DNA of 64,000 nucleotides, from assembly GCA_950295325.1 (NCBI GenBank), contig OX485804.1, forward strand, positions 15,498,001-15,562,000. The letters run 5' to 3'. Below, one piece after another: positions 22,601 through 32,028 of this stretch. A model generated the notes under the pieces. The model ran no database searches, was not told the origin of the DNA, and was given only the letters and a program-made list of their open reading frames with translations. This stretch comes from Polytrichum commune. Taxonomy: Eukaryota > Streptophyta > Polytrichopsida > Polytrichales > Polytrichaceae. Numbering within the stretch: position 1 is the first letter of the stretch; each line of letters opens with the position of its first letter. A program made the translations under genes and the position numbers.

Positions 22601-24547
22601 GTGGGACTTAGGCCAAGTTCCCCCGCTTAGAAAACTAAATAGACTAAATAAAGAAATAGGAAGAATTGAATGGTCCATCAAATTGTCGTTATTCCGTTCG
22701 TTGAGTTAGGGTGGTATGAGTCACACCCGGTTGGGTGTATCAGAACCATCCCAATTCACAAATTAGGATTGCCTTGGTTTCAAGGCTGGTGCGTCTGCGC
22801 GTAGAATAGGTTGTAGGTTAAGGTTAGAACTAGATATGAAATTGGTTAGTGGAGTTTAAAGCCACACTAGTAAAAAACTAAGGCCTAACCTCCGGAGGTA
22901 CTACGACGCATATTTAATCTCCCTTAAAAATCTAACTACTCACGTTATACACCTATCATCCGGGTTCGGCTTGGGCGCCTGCAAATGCAGGCCACCTTCA
23001 CCGAAGGGCTTGTGTGATACTTTTAGGCTCCCTCGAAAGGGGGTGGCCCAAAAGTACCACAATCTTGTCCATTGTCTATTCCTTAATTATTTCCATGAAT
23101 TATAATGTAAATCATCAATACGAACCCATATTCATATCTCACTTATATTACCAAATCATAGGGAAACAGCAAAGTATAAGGTTTTTAGTCTTAAAGGTTA
23201 CTTTGTCCATTATTATCAATCTTCAATAAAATTGAGGCTTACTCGATCATAGTCACGTCTATTCCTTCATCTCCTTGAGACTGTCGCCCGTCATGATCTC
23301 CGTTATCCTCTCGGCTTCTCTACAGACGATTGACCTTTTCTTTCCTCGCCGCTCGAAGGGTTGAACGGATCATAACCTGTACTTACTTAACTCATAAAGT
23401 AAACCCAAGGATCATCAAGATTACAAAATTACCATGATAAGCATCACAGATTGTATGTTTTTTTCCATTACTGAAGCTCCTTACTGAAATACATTGATGG
23501 TGCATTTTCTTACAATTACGATTGAATTAATAATATGCTTTAAATGAGTGGTGGGAATGAAATGTAATCAACTCCTACAGATTCAAAGAGAATTCTCCAC
23601 ATGCACTCTCAATTGTTTCTCAATTAGGGTGATCCGAATAATCATGAGTTGTTCCATTATTCTGTTATCAATCTCACAAGTGTAGAATAACATCCTGCAA
23701 TCGAAATTACTCAAGACCATTGTCTTCCCAATTTATCTGATTCAAGTCCATTTGAGAGGCTATGGTCTACCATTATAATGAACTCCATAATTTACTGTAA
23801 GCAATCCCAACACTTTCCCTAAGGTGGATATCAATTTCGAATACTCTAACTTTTATTTCAGAGGTACAAATCGATTCCCAATACATGCAGACTTAAAGTA
23901 TCCAAGATTTCACAACATTACATCAACTATATTTCCTCAATCAAGCTCATAATATAGGATATCAAACTTTGAGCATAAACATGGAGTCCATAATCTCCAA
24001 GGATTCTCAGACTATGGCCAATTGACTGCCTACAACTCCAGAGAAAAGCCCACAATTATTGATTCAACCAGCAACTTCAAAAGGTAATCGATGATAATGC
24101 AAAGTTCATGAGCAAAATAAGGAAGTGGGAATCACTCCCAGAGTTACAAAGCCACAAAAAGAAATGTTTTTTGATCGCCCATAAATCCAATTCTTCAACC
24201 CCGGATCAATCCCTGACCCTACTCCTTAAAAAATGAGAGCTCCTTCCCTACTTCATACTCCAACCGCCCCTCCTTTTCTAACTTCCCCAATCTCCCAGCC
24301 TATTGTCCTCATTTGACATGTGATAATTCAATAAACTACTACCTCAACCCCTTTTTACACTTGTTTTCTGATTTAGTGAAAAACAAACAAAAAATTCTTA
24401 CTACAGTGCACTTGACTTCACTTGCACCCAATAACAAAATACATTAATGTTATTTTATATTATTTTATATTATTATGATGAATGTATGGACAAATAAATT
24501 ATGATTTAGTTTGATTTAAGCTAGTTTGCATGGGTAAAGAGGGCAAC
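22601..24547. other. Non-coding stretch with no recognised feature
   Basis: AT-rich sequence without a supported gene. A small perfect inverted repeat (ACACCC-GGTT-GGGTGT, near 22,725-22,740) is the only local structure I noticed. Confidence 0.5.
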
Positions 24548-24550
24548 TTA

Positions 24551-25128
24551 GGGCCACTTCACACACAAGGTTGAAGGCCCTTGACCATGGCAATGTAAGA
24601 GCTCTCATTGGTCGAAAAGGCGGAGATCGTCCAAGTTCACTTCACACTAGGAGGTGAAGGCCTAAAGGCCCAAAGAAAAGTTCGTGGATGAAAAGTCTAC
24701 ATGGAGTCCTACATGGATAGTTGTGGATAAGGGTGCATGGTCTACCATAATTTGCGTCAGACCCACCTCCAAGAGGTGGGCTTGACGCAAATTTCGGGAG
24801 ACCATGACTTTTTTAATATTTTTTCCAGCAGGACATATTTCAAGACAAATTCCAGGACAAATTCTAGGACGGACAAACACCACCAAGTAGTTATCTTAAA
24901 TTGATAAATATGGAGACATATTATATTAAACCAAATCCTCCCCTCTTTTTCCGCCAACAAAATATGCAATGGTCCCGCAACATGGTTCATTCTCACTTCA
25001 CACTATGCTTGAGGGCCCAAGACTACATAAAATGGCTTTCCCAACACCCATGGTACGGCCTTTGGATGAGAGTCAAGGGTCCTCACCATTACAAGGTCAC
25101 GGCTCTTGGCTCGTGTGTGAAGTGGCCC
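24551..25128. mobile_element. PIF/Harbinger-like MITE (578 bp)
   Basis: Terminal inverted repeats start GGGCCACTTCACACAC at both ends (16/16 identical, about 18/20 over 20 bases). A 3-bp duplication TTA flanks it at 24,548-24,550 and 25,129-25,131. TTA duplications and G-rich terminal repeats are typical of PIF/Harbinger and Tourist MITEs. CACTTCACAC also recurs near 24,638 and 24,993. There is no transposase, so it would need one supplied in trans. Confidence 0.8.
24736..24806. repeat. Long near-perfect hairpin inside the MITE
   Basis: Arms 24,736-24,769 and 24,773-24,806 (34 bases each, about five mismatches) face each other over a 3-base CAA loop. The inner stem reads ACCCACCTC/GAGGTGGG and the middle includes TTTGCGTCA/TGACGCAAA. 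Confidence 0.85.
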
Positions 25129-25489
25129 TTATTTGCACATATCAATGCAGGTGATATACTTCTTTTGGTTCGAAAGACTCTTTAAATATTATAGTTACTA
25201 AAGTGCAATGCTTCATGGCCCACTTCTATGATTGTGCTCAAGTCACTTCTGTGTGACAATAGTACGCACTTAACTTACAATGACTGCTTTCTAGATAGAT
25301 TTGGATGGTTGCTTTTGTGGTCAAACCAAACAAACAAAGGGAAAAAAGAAAAGAAAAAGGAAAAAAGAGAAAAGAACATCATAGTCTTTTACCCTAACAT
25401 GAGATGTTCTTTCGCCGCCTCCCTCTCATGTCCACATGAGCATGAAATTGAGGGCGGCTTAATGCCTATTTTCATAAGTGGACCATGTG

Positions 25490-25900
25490 GTTAGTGTTGG
25501 GGCTATGTGTTTTATGTAAGTTTTGGGTTTTAGTGTTAGTAAGTGTGTTTAGTCAACTAGGACTGGCCTTGTTTCTTTTTTATGTTTAGGATTATGCATG
25601 TATATCTTGGAGGTTTTTAACTATTGTTATATGGAGAATGCCGCTTATTCGTGACGTGATTATAATGGGTGGTAGTACAATCCATCCCAGTTGGGATAGG
25701 ATTGGGTGGAGAATAGCATATTCATCAAGTTTCAGTTGGTGGCTTCTGCGAGGAATAAGTCATTACAGTAAGTGAATTCAATTATTTGTACTTTAAGGTT
25801 TTGATATGTTTATATGTAGGTGGGGTTCCTAAGATGCATAATATATCGGGTCTAAGTTGAGTTGGGCATTTACATCTTAATAGATAGTATGTCCATGGGA
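25490..25900 (-). pseudogene. LINE2 (Dualen-like) 3' part: restriction-like endonuclease remnant
   Basis: On the minus strand just left of the TIR element, a translation reads RCKCPTQLRPDILC and then IIEFTYCND. This matches the RCHCNARFRPDILC and IQFIEFTYCND of LINE1 (39,420-39,560). These are the (R)PD and ExT/E residues of a restriction-like endonuclease. It continues the coding sequence cut at 40,811 on the other side of the TIR element, with the duplicated 7-mer CATGGGA marking the break. After about 25,750 the frame is broken. The C/A-rich, G-poor minus strand extends to about 25,490, taken as the 3' end. Confidence 0.75.
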
Positions 25901-25925
25901 CACGGGGAGGTCACTCCATTGTCAA

Positions 25926-26037
25926 GTTGAACACCACGTGCGAACAAAGTTTGATAAAAGTTTGACTCATTTTGGTGGTGTTGCATGTAAAAAGTGAAAT
26001 TCTTGACATGTAAAGTGTTCACACGTGGTTGTTCAAC
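25926..26037. repeat. 112-bp fold-back insertion in the left terminus
   Basis: Arms 25,926-25,946 and 26,016-26,037 are inverted copies (GTTGAACA-CCACGTG core, about 20 of 22 matching). The right terminus of the host element lacks it: there GTTGAAC is followed directly by CACGGGGAGG. It is therefore a small fold-back element inserted in the left end only. Confidence 0.75.
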
Positions 26038-27029
26038 TCACGGGGAGGTCACTCAGTAGGATTTTTGTGTACCACGTGCGGCGGAGGGGTATTTGTTTAG
26101 GGGCTATTTACCTCCAAGGCACGAATTAAAAGCTCCCTATAATTACATAATATTCTAAAATGGCCTATTTTTTTGTACCCTACCATTACTTATAATGCCC
26201 ATGTCATTGAAATTTTTTGTAGTCTATATTCCTTTTAATTAAAAAAACTGAAAGGAGAGGGACTGATGAGAGGGAGGGCTGGGGCGTCAGTGATTGAAGG
26301 GCCAAAAAGCGCAAACTCAAGTATTGAAGGTAATCACTACTCTCCTTTACAAAAGTGGGAAGGCGAGGCAAGCGAGCTTTCGCATCATAAAATTCAACCT
26401 AGTGAAAATATCGACACAAGATTGGAGAATAGGAGGACAACAAGCAACGCGATATTGGTACTCTCTGCCTGCGCTATGCTTAGTTCCTGCAAAGCTCGAG
26501 AGCAGAAACTGACTAACAATCAGAATAACCACGACACTCAATGATCACTAATCTCTGTGGATCGTTTCAGACCTGCTCTTCAAGGTTTCCGCATCAGATC
26601 ACGCAGCCTGGCTAAAAAACTCTACACAAGATTGGAGAAGAGGATGACGACTAGCAATCCTAAACCCTAACATGTTGATTATGTGTGCACACCACCAGCA
26701 GGCGGAAGAGTTGAGATGCAAAGAAGTAGGGTTTTAGAATGTTTGCGTTGAGGGGCTAAGGCGCCGAAAGGCTGTTGGAGGCTGGGGAAGCGGAAGAGTG
26801 GAAGCGGCAGTGATGTTGCTCCTCGAAACTTCCCCAGCCACCCACCTTCTTGGTAGCCGAAGAGACACCTGTTCCAAACCCACACCAACAATATAAAACA
26901 AACTTGCTGAAGCCATTCGCACATCTCTTCATTTGCTATCTCACGCATCGACACTCCGCTACTCCACTACCAAATCTACACATGTTACCCCTCTGAGTCC
27001 CGCAGCACTAGAAGAGAAGCACCGAGAAG

Positions 27030-27150
27030 AACCGACGTTGCTACACCTGTAGGAGACCACGGAGAAGAAACCGACGCAGCCGCTACACCTGTAGGAGATC
27101 GCGGAGAAGCACCGGCGCTGCTGCATCTGCCGGAGACCATCATCTTCAAA
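27030..27150. repeat. Three-unit minisatellite, about 42 bp
   Basis: Units contain CTACACCTGTAGGAGA and CGGAGAAG, starting near 27,031, 27,073 and 27,115; the third is diverged. Confidence 0.65.
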
Positions 27151-27730
27151 CAACTAGCCAACTCCGACGCATCCACAGTACTTCTGCTCTTACCCTAGAC
27201 TACACAGCTCTTACCTTAGACTACATTGCAAGGCTCTTAGTTCAGATCTAAGCTTTCAGTTGGTCGAACTCACTCTGTAGGCCGTAAACAGATCTCACTC
27301 CTTACCTACTTCGGATATCAGAACATATATCACTCCTCGAAACAGGAGAGAACACTTAGTTCTAGATAAATTAGAGGTTCAGAAAGACCGTAGTCTTCCC
27401 ATGAGTAAGCCGCAACACTTGTTATAGAAATCACGTAGTAGAGAAGGTAGACATAGATCTCACACTTACTCTTTCGGAGACCAAACATCAAACGAAACAC
27501 CCACTCAGTGCTAGATAGACTCAGAGAATTTTTTTTCTGATTCAAAGTGACATCTCAGATCAGAGGCAACCAGATCTGAGAATCTACTGTAACTAAGAAA
27601 TCCAGCAAGTAGACCGCGTCACCGAACCTCCGAACTATATACTGTCTGCGCCGTTAGTGTAGCCGCAACAATTTAGACTGCCGGAACCCTGCACCGAATT
27701 TACCCAAGAGTGGCTGATTGCACCGAACCC

Positions 27731-27905
27731 CGGAGTTGCTACACCAAATTTACCCCGGAGTTGCTGCACCGAAGTGGGGCCACTCCGAATCTACCCCGGA
27801 GCTGCTGAACCGAAAACCCAGTCGGAGCTGCTACACCGAAATCCAAGTCGGAGCTACTGCACCGAAATTCTAGACGGAGCTGCTGCCCCGAAATCCCACC
27901 CCCAC
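27731..27905. repeat. 26-bp minisatellite, six units
   Basis: CGGAGCTGCTNCACCGAAAT repeats with a 26-bp period; the second unit carries a 16-bp insertion. Further CTGCACCGAA strings lie before and after the block. Confidence 0.85.
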
Positions 27906-28956
27906 CGAGATTTGGAGACCACTGAAGCCGCACGCACATCCCACACCGAACACAAACCTCACCTGCACCGAATCCAGACCATACTGCACTCTCTGTTTAC
28001 GGCGAACTCGGGAGTTACAGGAGTGCTGCCGAAGTTGCTGAAAGAAGGGAGGTTGCTGCCCAAGACTACTGCCACCGACTCTGAAAGTTGCTGCCGATTT
28101 GTTACTTGCCGATTCACTGAAGGACTGCACCGACGTTCACTGTAAACCAACGAGGCTGCCTGGAAGGACCTCTGCCGTTGGTAGAAGGTGCTCAGGAGAG
28201 GAGCTACTGTCCGAGAGACCGCGGGAATCGAATTCAGAGTTGCTGGGAGTGCTACAGAACTAGCAAGGTGCTGGAGGAAAGTTGAGCCAGCTATCCCGAC
28301 ACTTTCAAACATCCAGGAGCAAGCAGGGAGCTCCAGAAGCGGGGTCAGCATCCAGCAGAGTGTCGGCAGCCTGACATTCAAAGCATCCAGGTAAATCCGA
28401 ACCCCCCTTCCTCACACAAAATCATGCACATAGGCACATAGTATACACGCACACATCTCTTTTACAGAACACTTAGTCACACCTGCATACAGGTTACGCA
28501 CTCTGCACACATGTTTCTCTACGGCACATAGATTAAGCACTCATGCACATAGCCATTCAGTAGACACACACAGTACATACTTAGTCACCACACACATAGT
28601 CACTTAATTATCACCCACATAGTAAGCTAGGCACTTAGCACTTAGATAGAAGTAGTAGAAATTAGGTGAAATGAAGGTTGTTCATACAACCTATATTGTT
28701 CTTGTGTATTGGCTTATTGCCTCCCTATATTGGAGTAACTCTCTCGGTGTACACTCACACACACCATATGCATGTCACACAAATTGCTATGCTAAAAACA
28801 CTAACGAAACAAAAGTAATATTGCAAGAACATTTCTTTGTACCTTACATTACATGTCTTAACAATGGTAAAACACGAAGTCAACTAACTAATTACACCTT
28901 ACATATCTCCTTCCTTAGCATATCTCCCTTTCAAGCCTCACTTGCTCATAAGTGGA

Positions 28957-29020
28957 AAGGGAAAGTGGAATGGGAAAGTGGAATGGGAAAGTGGAATGGG
29001 AAAGTGGAATGGGAAGTGGA
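28957..29020. repeat. 13-bp tandem repeat
   Basis: GGGAAAGTGGAAT repeats about four times, just upstream of the ORF1 start. Confidence 0.85.
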
Positions 29021-29305
29021 GTTGTGACAAATCACAATCTACATAAGAGCACTTACAACCAATTTGTAAGTACTAATATGAAGATTCATATGAATAGGAA
29101 AAGGTGTTATCATAGGATGAATGCAAGTTGTACTCATACTAGTACTCATATGATGTTAGAACATGCAAATCACTTCTTCTTTCACTCTCAATTCCTAGGA
29201 GGCCCACAACTTAATTTGTGGAAAGGAATTAGAGGAAAGAAAATAAGAAGTATACCTCATTCAAAACTAAAGTACAAAACGTTTGTTTGCTTTGCTTATA
29301 TCAGA

Positions 29306-30925
29306 ATGGCAACCATCACTCCAACCTCATCATCCCGTAAGTTGTTTGAAAATGAAAATATAGATTCTACAAGTGGAAAACGTCCAGTGCTTGCTGTGGT
29401 ATTGTCAAGTCAAAAAAAGGTTAAAGGACTAGCACCCACTGAGAGAACACGCCCCCCCTATTGGCTTGGTTTTCAAGCTATGAACACAATTGCAAAATTT
29501 GCCAACATGCCTCTCATTCAAACACCTTCTTTCACTGAGTTAGTCAAAAAAGGTATGTGTGAGTCTGAAGCACATCAAATGGTGGAGTCATCTCCCTCCT
29601 TTCCGTTCGTTGCCCAAGAAGAGTGGCCTTCTATACGAACGGATGGTAAGGAGGGAATGCACTACAATCTCACCCAGATTCCTTCGGATGTGGAAGTGGG
29701 TGACCATGGATTTGCTTTGGACTATCACATATCTATCCATTTTGAAATTGAAAGAATAGAATTGGATAGAGATGTGATACTCAACTTAACAAAGGATAGA
29801 CTAAAAACAATGAGGATAGAGGTCGGGGAAGTTCTAGGAGAGCCCATAGCTGTCCTTTGTTTTCATGGGACCAAAAGATGGAGTGGAATTATTAAACTCC
29901 ACCTTAAAAACCCTGAAATAGATGGATATGGCCTTCTCTGTGGATTGAGACCTTTCATCCTCAAGCTTGGCCAATTTACACATGCTATAGGCAAAGTGTG
30001 TAAATCCTTTGATACCATTGCAATTGCATCCATGCTCTTCGTCAAAATCACAACCCCGTCAATCAAGGGTAAAGAATGGTATGATTTGTTTGTAGAAATA
30101 GTTGGGGATGGATTTCGACGGGGCCTTGACTTTGAAATAACGAATGTGCAAAAATCGGTGGATGCAAAGTTTGCTTGGATTAAAGCACCCTCTCCAGAGC
30201 AAGCCAAAAGAATTAAAGCACTCAAACTTTCGTTTTTTAATGAAATAGTAGATGTAAACTTTGCAAGTAATGAAAAACTCTCAGAAGATGATAAAGCCCG
30301 AAAGAATGCACTCATTCTAATCGCCCGTAACCTCAATAAGGTAAAAACAACCATGCAAATCGAAGAAGGAATCCGAAAATGCATGGGAGAACTAAATGTT
30401 CTCGGTTTTTACTTTAGACTTGAGAACGGGAAGCATACGGGCTCATGCAATGTCCAATGCCTCAACTCGTTTGTCTACAAGAAATTTGTTAAGAAAAATG
30501 AAAAAATATTTGGTAAATATGTTGAATTTACCCCCCATCCAAAAAGTCTAGACGGGATAAATGCACCTAGTAAAGAAGAGCTAGTTAGACTTGGATTTTC
30601 AGACGTGAACACCGCACTTGCAAACACCATCCAAGCTCTGGAGAATGGACCGCACCAAAACATCACCAACAAAGATCTCAACAAAATGGTAGAAGCAGCG
30701 GTAAAAAAGGGGACGGATAAAATACGAAAGGAAATGGTGAACCTTAAAGATGAGATTGTGCAAGAGGCTAAGGTTTATGCCGACCATGTGCAAGCGGAGT
30801 CAAACAAGAATTCCAAGCTCCAAATACAACTCCTTCAAAGGCAAATGAAGATTACATTGGATGCTATAGAAGCGGCTCATCCGGACATATCGGAAATTGA
30901 AAACAATATGGACTTGACAAACTAA
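29306..30925 (+). CDS. ORF1-like protein, probably nucleic-acid binding (about 539 aa)
   Basis: The frame is open from 28,952, but ATG 29,306 (MATITPTSSS) is the best start because the upstream codons are low-complexity repeat. The protein has a Ser/Thr-rich N-terminus, then two segments with the alternating hydrophobic pattern of RRM-like folds. One is around EPIAVLCFHGTKRWSG...GLRPFILKL. The other is around NVLGFYFRLENGKHTGSCNVQCL...KSLDG. A Lys/Glu-rich helical tail (from about TNKDLNKMVEAAVKK) may be a coiled coil. It ends 120 bp before the LINE1 ORF2 start, as ORF1 does in two-ORF LINEs. I did not recognise the family for certain. Base composition is ordinary, unlike the G-poor ORF2, so it might instead belong to the host TIR element. 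It has no internal stop. Confidence 0.7.
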   Translation: MATITPTSSSRKLFENENIDSTSGKRPVLAVVLSSQKKVKGLAPTERTRPPYWLGFQAMNTIAKFANMPLIQTPSFTELVKKGMCESEAHQMVESSPSFPFVAQEEWPSIRTDGKEGMHYNLTQIPSDVEVGDHGFALDYHISIHFEIERIELDRDVILNLTKDRLKTMRIEVGEVLGEPIAVLCFHGTKRWSGIIKLHLKNPEIDGYGLLCGLRPFILKLGQFTHAIGKVCKSFDTIAIASMLFVKITTPSIKGKEWYDLFVEIVGDGFRRGLDFEITNVQKSVDAKFAWIKAPSPEQAKRIKALKLSFFNEIVDVNFASNEKLSEDDKARKNALILIARNLNKVKTTMQIEEGIRKCMGELNVLGFYFRLENGKHTGSCNVQCLNSFVYKKFVKKNEKIFGKYVEFTPHPKSLDGINAPSKEELVRLGFSDVNTALANTIQALENGPHQNITNKDLNKMVEAAVKKGTDKIRKEMVNLKDEIVQEAKVYADHVQAESNKNSKLQIQLLQRQMKITLDAIEAAHPDISEIENNMDLTN

Positions 30926-31047
30926 TTTCGACAAACATCCCGGCGGCGTACAATTATAAATTACTTATAATATATTTATATACTAAAAACAAAAACATAA
31001 TTAAATTATTAATATATACTAAAAATAAAACCCTACCTATAGTATTC

Positions 31048-32028
31048 ATGAATACTAAAATTCACAAAGAAAACCCCCCCAACACCTCACAAAAACAAAT
31101 CTATTTACTCACAATACAACAATATCCTATCCAACACAACAAAGTACACAATACGGCATCGGCCTACCGGCCTCGCCACAAAATAAAACTAACAAGATAT
31201 ATACACTACAACTCCCTCAACCCCATCATTAACACAATCACAAAGCCTACCCACCAACATACTAAACCTATACACTACCTCCCAAAAACTACACAAAAAA
31301 CAATAATTGCCTTACCTAATCTATTTACAAGAAGTAAATATAAACTACTCGCCCTAAATAAACCTCACCTCAATATCAAACACCATCACAAACCCTATAT
31401 CAAACACCTATTAAACCCTCATTCAAAATACCAACCTCACCCAAAAGATACAATGGCCTCGGCCTACCGGCCTCGCCACACAAATAATAACACATACCAC
31501 TTCATAAATAATTGGAGACCTAACTCAATAACAAGCCAAAAATCTATAAAAAATATAAACTCACACTTTTCACCCAAACAAATAGAAAACATCATACCCG
31601 CTATACCTAACCTCTTTACTACAACCAAGTTCACAATCATAATATATATAAAAACAAACATGAAAAATCCAAAAACACTCCATTCCCACGGATACTACTT
31701 TATTAACAAACTAGAATTGCTAAAATGTGGGGACATAGAACCCAACCCCGGACCAATGCCTAACATCCTACATACACACCCTGCTACACACAAAAAAAGA
31801 GCCAACATCTACTTCATTCCAAACACTATAAAACTACAACCTAAATACCAACACATAGCAAACACATTTACCCCCATACTAAAAAAACACACACCCACTA
31901 CACCCTCAAGCAATAACCACCTACCCGCATCTACATCAATATATCCAAACACAAAGGCAATCACCACTAACCCATATGCTATACGCTCTAATCATCACCA
32001 TCCACCCCTCAATAGACACATGCAATAA
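31048..32028 (+). pseudogene. LINE1 ORF2 N-terminal part with 2A-like motif
   Basis: The frame opens at ATG 31,048 and encodes 326 codons, very rich in Asn, Thr, His, Pro and Lys because the sense strand is A/C-rich and G-poor. At residues 229-236 it contains DIEPNPGP, preceded by LELLKCG, the full 2A/2A-like consensus. The motif ASAYRPRH occurs twice, exactly 300 bp apart. The frame then shifts; the endonuclease continues in the frame open from 31,976. No other domain is recognised. Confidence 0.75.
31732..31755 (+). other. 2A-like ribosome-skipping motif (DIEPNPGP)
   Basis: Codons for D-I-E-P-N-P-G-P, with the skip expected between Gly (31,750-31,752) and Pro (31,753-31,755). The upstream residues (L-E-L-L-K-C-G) also match 2A peptides. 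2A-like motifs are known at the N-termini of several non-LTR retrotransposon proteins, where they separate an N-terminal peptide from the enzyme. Confidence 0.85.

Larger units (their letters stand above)
26240..28950. other. Repeat-rich, GC-richer region upstream of ORF1
   Basis: No supported gene; the ORFs here are short and lie in several frames. It holds two minisatellites (27,030-27,150 and 27,731-27,905) and a CACATAG-rich stretch (28,420-28,620). Tandem repeats ahead of ORF1 are common in LINE 5' UTRs, so it may be the 5' UTR/promoter of the element carrying ORF1. Confidence 0.45.

Noticed and set aside
27739-28394. Overlapping ORFs of 60-140 codons as genes
   Set aside because: They lie in tandem repeats on both strands, share no motif and have repeat-driven composition.
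30960-30995. Certain target duplication for LINE1
   Set aside because: The similarity to the bases after the poly(A) is imperfect and lies in very AT-rich sequence, so it is only mentioned as a possibility.
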